NCBI GenBank assembly: GCA_002373045.1
Contig: DFHU01000019.1
Location: 1-32,110, forward strand
Length of the DNA: 32,110 nt
Source of the DNA: Pseudoselenomonas ruminantium
Lineage (GTDB): Bacteria; Bacillota; Negativicutes; Selenomonadales; Selenomonadaceae
Direction: 5' to 3'
Of this stretch, positions 25,399 to 32,110 are shown in pieces (the first letter of the stretch is position 1; each line of letters opens with the position of its first letter). The position numbers were made by a program, and so were the translations under genes. Below the pieces are notes generated by a model. The model did no database searches, was not told where the DNA came from, and worked only from the letters and a program-made list of their open reading frames with translations.

Positions 25399-25432
25399 TC
25401 AAATCACGGTTTGTCGAGATGTTTGGTGACCC
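25399..25432 (+). repeat. hsdS cassette repeat, copy B (5' edge)
   Basis: Partner of 23725-23758. The offset between copies is 1,674 bases, a multiple of three. Confidence 0.85.
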
Positions 25433-26012
25433 AGTGACGAATCCGCATGGTTGGGATAAAGTTCCCTTGTCAGACCTAGCAGAAATCAAGATAGGTCCAT
25501 TTGGGACGTTATTACACAAAGAGGACTATATTACAGGCGGTCATGCCTTAGTGAATCCTTCGCATATACATGATGGCAATATTGTCACGGATGAAAAATT
25601 AACAATTACTGATGAAAAATATGCGGAATTGTCAGCTTACCACCTTTCCGAGAATGATGTTGTTATGGGCAGACGGGGAGAGATGGGGCGGTGTGCCGTT
25701 GTCAAAGAATCTGGATTGCTATGTGGTACGGGGAGCATGATTATCCGTTCATATGGAGAAGTAAGAGCCGACTTCCTGCAAAAAATTATCTCCTTTCCGT
25801 CCTTTAAGAAAACGATTGAGGATATGGCAGTTGGCCAGACCATGCCCAACTTGAATGTTCCTATTGTGTCACGCTTGGAAATAATCAAGCCGCTGACCAA
25901 GGTTCAAGATGACTATTATGCCTTTGTCGAACTCACCGACAAATCGAAATATGCCATTGACCAGTTTATAAAATCATTACATGCGATAAAGATGCCACAG
26001 CATAACTTATGA
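25419..26012 (+). CDS. hsdS': Partial HsdS: silent second TRD2 cassette
   Basis: Codes 197 residues from the first ATG, but homology to HsdS begins earlier at 25398 (F-K-S-R-F-V-E-M-F-G-D-P). It holds one TRD plus the conserved spacer (VELTDKSKYAIDQFIKSLHAIK), replacing the TRD2 half of full HsdS with a different target domain. The ATG has no ribosome site and no TRD1 precedes it, so it is probably a storage cassette rather than a gene, though coupling to the recombinase stop or a half-HsdS dimer cannot be excluded. If joined at the repeat to the first 182 codons of hsdS it would give a 384-residue HsdS, against 385 now. Confidence 0.85.
   Translation: MFGDPVTNPHGWDKVPLSDLAEIKIGPFGTLLHKEDYITGGHALVNPSHIHDGNIVTDEKLTITDEKYAELSAYHLSENDVVMGRRGEMGRCAVVKESGLLCGTGSMIIRSYGEVRADFLQKIISFPSFKKTIEDMAVGQTMPNLNVPIVSRLEIIKPLTKVQDDYYAFVELTDKSKYAIDQFIKSLHAIKMPQHNL
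25932..25949 (+). repeat. hsdS cassette repeat, copy B (3' edge)
   Basis: Identical 18 bases to 24252-24269; a second possible crossover site, after the TRD. Confidence 0.85.
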
Positions 26013-26027
26013 ATTAAGGTGTAGAAC

Positions 26028-26420
26028 TTGATAGATATACATTACATAGGGAAATTAAACAAAGAACTTTATCAGGTAGTAACAGCAGATATTGACAGTG
26101 ATGAAGTCATAATTACAGATGAACGAATTGAACATATAGCATTGCATCATCCGGGAGATTATGAAAGATATAAACAGTATATGCTGGAAGCAATACAATG
26201 CCCCGATTACATAGTGGAAGCCAACCGACCTAATACGGCGTTGATTTTGAAGGAAATAAGGATAGAGGAACGAGTATTTAAGCTGATTTTACGGTTAAAA
26301 ACTTCTACAGACCCAGCTAACTTCAAAAATTCAATAATAACTTTTTTAAGAACAGACACAAGAGAATGGAATAGAATTGTACGCAACAAGAAAATTCTTT
26401 ACAGGCGTGAGGATAAGTAG
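26028..26420 (+). CDS. PBECR-type putative RNase (barnase/EndoU/colicin E5-D/RelE-like fold)
   Basis: A 130-residue AT-rich gene. The pattern VIITDERIEHIALHHPGDYERY (split: Glu32-Arg33, His36, His40-His41-Pro42), PDYIVEANRPNTALILKEI, KNSIITFLR and the closing WNRIVRNKKILY resembles the PBECR nuclease domains found in phage polyvalent proteins and toxins. Such domains are predicted RNases; whether this one cuts, and what, is unknown. The start is TTG 26028 with AAGGTG at 26016-26021. It sits 15 bases after hsdS' and 19 before a structured RNA, inside the restriction operon, and lacks an adjacent protein antitoxin. Recognition is from memory of the family pattern. Confidence 0.65.
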   Translation: MIDIHYIGKLNKELYQVVTADIDSDEVIITDERIEHIALHHPGDYERYKQYMLEAIQCPDYIVEANRPNTALILKEIRIEERVFKLILRLKTSTDPANFKNSIITFLRTDTREWNRIVRNKKILYRREDK

Positions 26421-26438
26421 TACAATGTAAGTAAGAAA

Positions 26439-26547
26439 GGAATAGTTATCTGAGGTGGTAGATTTCGTCCGGACCACACGCCGATGGCATGACAGAGGAA
26501 ACTCGAGTAGATGCAGGAGAAGCGGACGCCTGCCGGATAGCTATTCT
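26439..26547 (+). ncRNA. Pseudoknotted structured RNA between the PBECR gene and hsdR
   Basis: A closing helix pairs 26439-26452 with 26534-26547 (14 bp, three G-U). Inside it lie hairpin GTGGT/ACCAC (26455-26459, 26473-26477), GCC/GGC (26480-26488), GAG-GAAA-CTC with a GNRA loop (26495-26504) and GCAGG/CCTGC (26513-26517, 26529-26533). The loops of the first and last hairpins carry CGTCCG (26466-26471) and CGGACG (26523-26528), a perfect 6-bp kissing pair. A terminator follows 12 bases later and then the hsdR ribosome site. The layout is that of a cis-acting leader (riboswitch-like) or an independent RNA. I do not recognise a known class. Confidence 0.65.
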
Positions 26548-26558
26548 GATTGGAGAGG

Positions 26559-26585
26559 ACCGTTCTCGTATGAGGGCGGTTTTTC
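26559..26585 (+). terminator. Intrinsic terminator in the hsdR leader
   Basis: Stem ACCGTTCTC (26559-26567) / GAGGGCGGT (26572-26580), 9 bp with two G-U, GTAT loop, then five T (26580-26584). It stands 55 bases before hsdR on the coding strand, so hsdR needs read-through, antitermination or its own start. Confidence 0.78.
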
Positions 26586-26639
26586 TGCTATAACGAGGAA
26601 TGAGGAATAGTGCTCTGTTAAATGACAGGGAGGGGAATT

Positions 26640-29600
26640 ATGGCCTCAAATTTTGACTTTGTAAATCAGGAATCTCAATGGATAAATATAGCTGAACGGG
26701 CCATAAAAGCAGAACAGGGGATGGCGATTGCGCCGGAGGTGGCGGCTATCTTTGGGCGTTCGGCTATGGAACTGGGCATCAAGTGGGTTTATCGTGCAGA
26801 GGGCATGGATACGAGTGACCCATATAAATACGGCAAGGATAGAGAACTTTTTGCCCTGCTGAAAGATAGGGGCTTTTGTGAAGTGGTGGGGGATAATAAG
26901 CTGCTTCACATGCTTGACCAGCTACGCTTGTTCGGCAACAGGGCTGCACATGGCGGCAGTCCGCTTACACATGGGGATGGTGTACTGGCCCTTAGAATCC
27001 TCTTTGAGTTTTTGAGCTGGATGGCCTATTGCTATACAGCAATTCAGGGAGAAATGGTTTTCGATGAAAGTCTTTTGCCCTCGCCTGATGATAAGGCAAC
27101 GGTCAGTCAGCAGGAAATCCAAAAGCAGGCAGAGAATATCGCGAAGAAAGATGCTGCCCTAGCTCAGAAACAGCATGAGCTGGAGGAAAAGAATCAGGAA
27201 CTGGATGATATAAGGGCGAAGAACGAGCAGCTGCAACAGGAGCTTATTCGTCTGCGCAAGGAACGTCAGGCACAGGGCGAGTTCCATGTCAATCCGATTA
27301 CGGAAGCGGAAACCCGCAAGCGCTATATTGATTATGACCTCGAAGCGGCAGGCTGGATAATTGGCGATAACTGCCATATTGAGGAAGAAGTTTCCGGCAT
27401 GCCTAATGCCTCCAATACAGGCTTTTCGGATTATGTGCTTTATGGCAGAGACCAGAAGCCTTTGGCCATTGTGGAGGCCAAGCGTACGAGTTTCGACCCG
27501 GAGAAAGGGGCAAAGCAGGCAGAACTCTATGCCAATAGTTATGAGGCGAAGTATGGCCGCCGTCCATTCATCTTTATGACCAATGGTCTGCGCACGGTAT
27601 TTCTCGATGAGCAGGGCGGTTATCCCCGTCGGGATGTGTCGGGCTTTTTTACGCAGGATGATTTGCAGATGCGCATGGACAGGCGCGGTATGCAGCAGAC
27701 TTTGGCAGAGGTTGAGCCGAATCACGATATTGCAGGCAGGCCTTACCAGATAGAAGCGGTCAAGGCGGTGGAAGAGGCGTTTGACCACAAGCACAGGAAA
27801 GCGCTGATTGTGCAGGCAACGGGGACAGGCAAGACCCGAGTAGCCATCAGTTTGTCGGATGTGTTATTTCGTGGCGGCTGGGTAAAACGCATTTTGTTTT
27901 TGGCTGACCGTACCGCGCTGGTGCGCCAGGCCAAGCGCAGTTTTATGGATTTTTTCAGCAATGAGATTCCTCTGGCCAGTCTGATGGACAGCCGGGATGA
28001 TGCATCGACGGCACGGATTATCTTCAGCACCTACCCTACGATGATGAACGCCATTGATACAGCGAAAAATCCTGAGGGGCGCAGATTGTTTTCGCCAGCG
28101 TCCTTTGACCTTATCATCATTGACGAGAGTCACCGCAGTATCTATCAGCGGTATCAGGCGATTTTTCAATATTTTGATGCTATGCTGCTGGGCCTTACGG
28201 CAACGCCTAAGAATGAAGTGGACAAGAATACCTATCGTCAGTTCGAGTTGGAGGCAGGAAATCCTACATTTGCTTATCAATATGATGAGGCAGTGGAGCA
28301 AGGCTATCTTGTTCCCTATGAACAGTTTGAGCGTACCACAGAGCTGATGAAGAATGGACTCCATTATAAAGACCTCAGCGAAGAGGATAAAGAGCATTAT
28401 GAGGAAGTGTTTGGACTGGCTGGTGACAATGCCCCGGATATTTTGAGTTCGGCCTTCAACAAGTATGTATTCAATCGTCAGACGGTGCAGATGGTCATCA
28501 AGGATTTGATGGACATGGGGCAGTATATTGCTGGCGGGGATAAGCTGGGCAAGACCATCATCTTTGCCAAGAACAGGAAGCATGCTAAATTCATCGTGGA
28601 TATTTTCCATGAAATGTATCCCGAGCTTGGCGATGCGTTCATTCAGCAGGTAGATGGCAGCATTGACTATCACGAGCAGATTATTGATGATTTTCGTACG
28701 CCGGACAAGATGCCGCAGATTGCTGTTTCCGTTGATATGCTGGATACGGGTATTGATGTGCCGGAAGTACTGAATCTTGTATTCTTCAAGATGGTGCGTT
28801 CTTACAGCAAGTTCTGGCAGATGATAGGACGCGGCACGCGTCTTTGCCTTGACCTTTTTGGTCCGGGACAGAATAAGCAGAACTTTTATATCTTTGACTA
28901 TGGCGGAAACTTTGAATACTTCAGTCTCCAAGGCAATAAGCTGAAGGAATCCAAGAATCAGCCGTCACTGGTGGAACGCATTTACAATTTGCAGGCCAAT
29001 CTCTATCTGTTGCTTTACAAGGATAAAGATGAGGAGCGGCAGAAGTTTGCCCAAAAGCTCTTTACAGAGCTGCATGGCACAGTAATGGCACTGGATAATG
29101 ACAGCTTCCGTGTCATTCAGAATCGCCAGCAGGTAGAGAAGTATCGGGATAAAAGCAGCTGGGCCAGTCTGACTGCGGATGATGTGGCGGAGATTGCCAA
29201 GCATATAGCCCCCATCATTCCAGCACAGGATGATGATGTAATGGCCCGCTTCTTTGACCAAAAGATGTATGGCATTATGTACGATTATCTGATGGCCAAG
29301 GATATTACGACGAAGGCCGTGCAGGTGGAGGAAACTGCCGACAAACTTAGTTCACCGAATCTGCAGACCATTCCGCAGATAAAGGCGAAACAGGCCTTTA
29401 TTCAACAGGTGCGTTATCCTGAATACTGGGATGATGTGACGGTGGATAAAATCGAAAAAGTACGGACAGAACTGCGTGATTTACTAAAGTTCCTGGAACC
29501 TGAGACTACGAAAATCTACTACACGGATTTTACCGACAATCTCCTTATGGTCAAGGAACCTCATGTGGTTACACCGGAACAGACTTCGGAAAGCTACAAG

Positions 29601-30053
29601 AAAAAGGTGGAGCGCTACCTCAAGGAACATCAGGATAATATCGCCGTTCATAAGCTGCGTACGAATAAGCGGCTGACTTCTGTGGACTTGCGGGAACTGG
29701 AGCGGGTGCTGTGGGAAGAATTGGGAACACAGGAAGATTATCGGAATCTTTATGGACAGCGGCCTGTAGGGCTTATGGTGCGTAAGACTGTGGGCATGGA
29801 CAGGACAGCTTTGGAAGAAGTGTTCGCCGAATTTTTGCAGGAAAATCGCTTAAATGTTCGTCAGATTGATTTTGTCAAGCGTATCATTGACTATTTAGCC
29901 AAGAATGGAGAGATGATTCCACAGGACATTAAGAAACCTGCATTTGCGGGCATGAACAATGTTGCCCAATTGTTCAAGGGGAACACTGCAGAAGTTGCGC
30001 ATATCTTTGATAAGGTGAAGGAAGTTACCAACAATGGCAGTGAAATAGCCTGA
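26640..30053 (+). CDS. hsdR: Type I restriction endonuclease motor subunit HsdR
   Basis: A 1137-residue protein. Residues 1-130 look like a DUF4145 domain (AIAPEVAAIFGRSAMELGIKW); a Glu/Gln/Lys coiled coil covers about 165-215. The nuclease region has DYVLYG and IVEAKRT (Glu279-x-Lys281, the PD-ExK core). The SF2 translocase follows: ATGTGKT (from 393), DESHRS (about 495), LGLTATP, TGIDVPEV and QMIGRGTRL. The end resembles the EcoEI-type R C-terminal domain. It cuts DNA far from unmethylated sites after translocation. ATG 26640 follows GGGAGGGG. All key motifs are intact, so restriction is probably functional. Confidence 0.93.
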   Translation: MASNFDFVNQESQWINIAERAIKAEQGMAIAPEVAAIFGRSAMELGIKWVYRAEGMDTSDPYKYGKDRELFALLKDRGFCEVVGDNKLLHMLDQLRLFGNRAAHGGSPLTHGDGVLALRILFEFLSWMAYCYTAIQGEMVFDESLLPSPDDKATVSQQEIQKQAENIAKKDAALAQKQHELEEKNQELDDIRAKNEQLQQELIRLRKERQAQGEFHVNPITEAETRKRYIDYDLEAAGWIIGDNCHIEEEVSGMPNASNTGFSDYVLYGRDQKPLAIVEAKRTSFDPEKGAKQAELYANSYEAKYGRRPFIFMTNGLRTVFLDEQGGYPRRDVSGFFTQDDLQMRMDRRGMQQTLAEVEPNHDIAGRPYQIEAVKAVEEAFDHKHRKALIVQATGTGKTRVAISLSDVLFRGGWVKRILFLADRTALVRQAKRSFMDFFSNEIPLASLMDSRDDASTARIIFSTYPTMMNAIDTAKNPEGRRLFSPASFDLIIIDESHRSIYQRYQAIFQYFDAMLLGLTATPKNEVDKNTYRQFELEAGNPTFAYQYDEAVEQGYLVPYEQFERTTELMKNGLHYKDLSEEDKEHYEEVFGLAGDNAPDILSSAFNKYVFNRQTVQMVIKDLMDMGQYIAGGDKLGKTIIFAKNRKHAKFIVDIFHEMYPELGDAFIQQVDGSIDYHEQIIDDFRTPDKMPQIAVSVDMLDTGIDVPEVLNLVFFKMVRSYSKFWQMIGRGTRLCLDLFGPGQNKQNFYIFDYGGNFEYFSLQGNKLKESKNQPSLVERIYNLQANLYLLLYKDKDEERQKFAQKLFTELHGTVMALDNDSFRVIQNRQQVEKYRDKSSWASLTADDVAEIAKHIAPIIPAQDDDVMARFFDQKMYGIMYDYLMAKDITTKAVQVEETADKLSSPNLQTIPQIKAKQAFIQQVRYPEYWDDVTVDKIEKVRTELRDLLKFLEPETTKIYYTDFTDNLLMVKEPHVVTPEQTSESYKKKVERYLKEHQDNIAVHKLRTNKRLTSVDLRELERVLWEELGTQEDYRNLYGQRPVGLMVRKTVGMDRTALEEVFAEFLQENRLNVRQIDFVKRIIDYLAKNGEMIPQDIKKPAFAGMNNVAQLFKGNTAEVAHIFDKVKEVTNNGSEIA

Positions 30054-30089
30054 TAAGTTTTTTGTCCGGAATAAGGTCGATATCAAAAC

Positions 30090-30127
30090 AAGAGGAGGGC
30101 TTAACCATTGCGTTAAGTCCTCCTCTT
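30090..30127. terminator. Bidirectional terminator between hsdR and the nucleotidase
   Basis: A 16-bp stem (30090-30105, 30112-30127; AAGAGGAGG at the base) with one G-U pair and a 6-base loop lies between convergent genes. Confidence 0.82.
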
Positions 30128-30138
30128 TAGCTATTGGG

Positions 30139-31956
30139 TCACAGAGTAGCAATATCTTTTTCGTTCAAGGAAACAATGTTGGTATATTTTCCATCAGCAG
30201 AATTATGGAGTGTAATTTTCTTTTCGCGCAGCAATTTTGCGGCTTTTTGGTAGGTTGCAGATTTCCGGTCAAATCCTTCGATATGCCAGTTGTTTACCGG
30301 TTTGACATTCAGCACGCCTTTTTTGACGTCTTTTATGTAACGGATGGACATATTACGGATAGTTCCTTCATTTTCGCCAAAGGCCTCGATACTGGTCCAT
30401 AGTTGCTTGAAGTGCTGACCTTCAAAGATACCGCCTTTAGCTGTGAGCTGGTTCATGCGATAGGCGTTCATGCCGAGCTTGATTTTATCGGTATCTTTAA
30501 TTGTTTTTCCGGTACGGCTGAGACGTAGATTTTTGATGCGGCTGCCTACTGGCTCATTTAAGTCAATCACATAATTTACACCGCCGAAAATATCATTTGT
30601 GCTGTATTTGGAAGCACGGCGGGCAGGGTTGTAGCTGGGGGCGATATCACCTGGCTGTTTTTGGTTGAAATAGGCTGCGGACCATTCCATGTAAGTGCGC
30701 AAGTCCTTGCCGGTAACTTCATACACCGTGGTTTCACCGCCTGTATATTGGTAATTGAAGGCGATATCTTTGCGGCGTACCGGTCCTACGGCCATTTGGG
30801 CGTTATCCCGGCTGATGATGACAGAAGTTACATCGGCGCCACTGTAGTAAAGCTGTACTTCGTTGAAAAAATGAGTCAGCGGTGTATCGGTTATTTGTAC
30901 TTCGCTAATGCCCGGCATAGAATCTTCCGGCACCATGTTCATGCCTGTGATTTTGCCGATTTCTTCATTAGCTGTTTTACGAGCTGCGAGATGGAAGGGG
31001 GCAAGAGTTTCCACTAACCGGCCATCACTGTCAGAGTTTTTCATGGGGATTGTTTGCGCCTTCTTATCGATGACTTCCCAGCGATTATCCTTGCGGGACA
31101 GCGTTAAATCGATACGGGTAAGTGCCTGGCCGTATTTGTAGGGTTCGGAAATCAATACACCGTTTACCGTAGCGCTGCTGATGTTTTTGTGCATATGGCC
31201 GGCAACAATGGCCGTAAGTTCCGGATTAGCATTGGCAATATCGGTGACACTGGTATCGGGCCGGTTATTTTCATTTTCCAGTCCCATATGCATAACGCCA
31301 ATGAGGATGTCGGCTTTGCCTTTTAATTCTTCGATAACCTTGCGTGTTTCTGTGGTGGGGTTTGTTACCGTTACGCCCTTCAGGTGGTCGGTATCTTTTT
31401 CAAATTCTGTGATCATTGGGGTGTTCAGGCCGATGATACCAATTTTTATGCCGTCCTTTTCGATGATGGCATAGGCCGGAAGATAACGCTGTCCATTTTC
31501 ATGGTATACGTTGCCGCAAAGTTTTTTGCCCTTGAACTGGTCGGTAACATGTTTGAGGACATCCAAACCGAAATTGAATTCGTGATTGCCCATGGTCCAT
31601 GTATCGTAGTTCATTTCATTCATGGCAACAATCATGGGTTGATGCGGTTGGGTGTTGAATTGTTCTACACTATTGTCCTGAATAGAATCGCCGCAATCGA
31701 CCAAGATAACATTAGGATTTTCCTGTCGAATCTTTTTTATAGCGGTATATAGCTGTACTAAGCTGCCAGAACGATCCTCCGTATCCGTAGCGTAGTCCCA
31801 GGGCATAAACCGTCCATGGACGTCACTAGTGCCCAGAATGGTAAGCTGTGTCGTATCTCCTGTTGAAGCCAGGGCTTTCACTCCGGGAAGTCCATCAATG
31901 GCAACAGTTATGCCACCTGCGAGTAACAATTGTAAAAAATTTCTTCTGCTTAACAT
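30139..31956 (-). CDS. Tat-exported 5'-nucleotidase / 2',3'-cyclic-nucleotide phosphodiesterase
   Basis: A 605-residue exported metallophosphoesterase of the UshA/CpdB/YfkN type. SRRNFLQLLLAGG at the N-terminus is a twin-arginine signal, cleaved near ALA-S (about 31). The metal centre is shown by SDVHGRF (about 44), DCGDS, MGNHEFNFG and AGHMHKN. The C-terminal 5'-nucleotidase domain (about 340-530) has GGETTVYEVTGKDLRTYMEWS and NDIFGGVNYVIDL. It releases phosphate and nucleosides from external nucleotides. GGGAGG precedes the ATG at 31956. Natural substrate is uncertain. It stands alone, with its 5' side next to an apparent IS end. Confidence 0.88.
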   Translation of the reverse strand: MLSRRNFLQLLLAGGITVAIDGLPGVKALASTGDTTQLTILGTSDVHGRFMPWDYATDTEDRSGSLVQLYTAIKKIRQENPNVILVDCGDSIQDNSVEQFNTQPHQPMIVAMNEMNYDTWTMGNHEFNFGLDVLKHVTDQFKGKKLCGNVYHENGQRYLPAYAIIEKDGIKIGIIGLNTPMITEFEKDTDHLKGVTVTNPTTETRKVIEELKGKADILIGVMHMGLENENNRPDTSVTDIANANPELTAIVAGHMHKNISSATVNGVLISEPYKYGQALTRIDLTLSRKDNRWEVIDKKAQTIPMKNSDSDGRLVETLAPFHLAARKTANEEIGKITGMNMVPEDSMPGISEVQITDTPLTHFFNEVQLYYSGADVTSVIISRDNAQMAVGPVRRKDIAFNYQYTGGETTVYEVTGKDLRTYMEWSAAYFNQKQPGDIAPSYNPARRASKYSTNDIFGGVNYVIDLNEPVGSRIKNLRLSRTGKTIKDTDKIKLGMNAYRMNQLTAKGGIFEGQHFKQLWTSIEAFGENEGTIRNMSIRYIKDVKKGVLNVKPVNNWHIEGFDRKSATYQKAAKLLREKKITLHNSADGKYTNIVSLNEKDIATL

Positions 31957-32000
31957 AAGGTATGCCTCCCTAAATAGATTATTACTGTTGTGCAGAACAA

Positions 32001-32110
32001 GTGAACGTACCCCCGCCTATAGAGGTGGGAGCTTCCTGCTTCCACGAGAACAGCACCACTGACTCCGAAGAGTTGCAGCGACTTATACTCTCTCCACAGG
32101 CGTAGATTCC
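32001..32110 (-). mobile_element. Right-end / omega-RNA-like segment of an IS200/IS605-family element (partial)
   Basis: On the minus strand this reads ...GTGGAAGCAGGAAGC, then a 7-bp hairpin (CCCACCT with AGGCGGG; 32012-32018, 32023-32029) and ends near GTTCAC at 32001. That order is what I recall after tnpB genes, where it forms the transposon right end and the omega-RNA scaffold. A UUCG-capped 4-bp hairpin lies at 32062-32073. The tnpB gene would lie right of the window on the minus strand. Without it, the assignment is tentative. Confidence 0.45.

Noticed and set aside
25419..26012. hsdS' as an independent expressed specificity gene
   Set aside because: No ribosome site before the ATG, homology starts upstream of it, and it lacks TRD1; treated as a silent cassette.
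26439..26547. The hsdR leader RNA as a known riboswitch (purine, lysine, cobalamin, THF) or SRP RNA
   Set aside because: Kissing loops resemble the purine class, but the conserved sequences of those classes are absent.
1..32110. CRISPR arrays, tRNA or rRNA genes
   Set aside because: No regularly spaced repeats and no tRNA or rRNA sequence signatures were seen.

Overview
The window looks like chromosomal DNA of a Negativicutes bacterium, probably Selenomonadaceae (Selenomonas, Mitsuokella or a relative). This rests on overall gene character rather than one marker: moderate GC, a flavin reductase-rubredoxin fusion typical of anaerobes, an ATP-binding protein with a Cys-rich N-terminus, a complete argCJBDFGH cluster and frequent TTG starts. 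Genus is inference.

Layout. At 1-157 there is the edge of what looks like a small type I toxin-antitoxin locus (antisense promoter plus convergent terminator). A high-molecular-weight rubredoxin (minus) diverges from smc-ftsY and a metal ABC transporter (ATPase and permease, no binding protein). Next come a candidate minus-strand sRNA with C-rich loops, a Gfo/Idh/MocA oxidoreductase, a small membrane-anchored unknown protein, and a 370-base gap holding a strong promoter, a folded RNA and a 17-bp terminator. A SpoVB/MurJ-type flippase and a diacylglycerol-kinase-like lipid kinase follow, then a secreted unknown protein and a convergent monofunctional GT51 glycosyltransferase.

From 13382 to 21382 lies a tight argC-J-B-D-F-G-H operon covering glutamate-to-arginine through the acetyl-recycling (ArgJ) route. 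Near-identical 17-bp palindromic elements sit just before argC and just after argH.

From 21449 to 30053 lies a type I restriction-modification locus: hsdM, hsdS, a tyrosine recombinase, a second target-recognition cassette (hsdS'), a PBECR-type putative RNase, a pseudoknotted leader RNA with terminator, and hsdR. The two hsdS cassettes are direct repeats with a 1,674-bp period (558 codons), so recombinase action on them would excise recombinase plus TRD2 and leave an in-frame hsdS of nearly the same length with a different specificity half. This is the most interesting part of the window.

The window closes with a Tat-exported 5'-nucleotidase/cyclic phosphodiesterase (minus) and, from about 32001, a sequence resembling the right end and omega-RNA region of an IS200/IS605-family element running off the edge.
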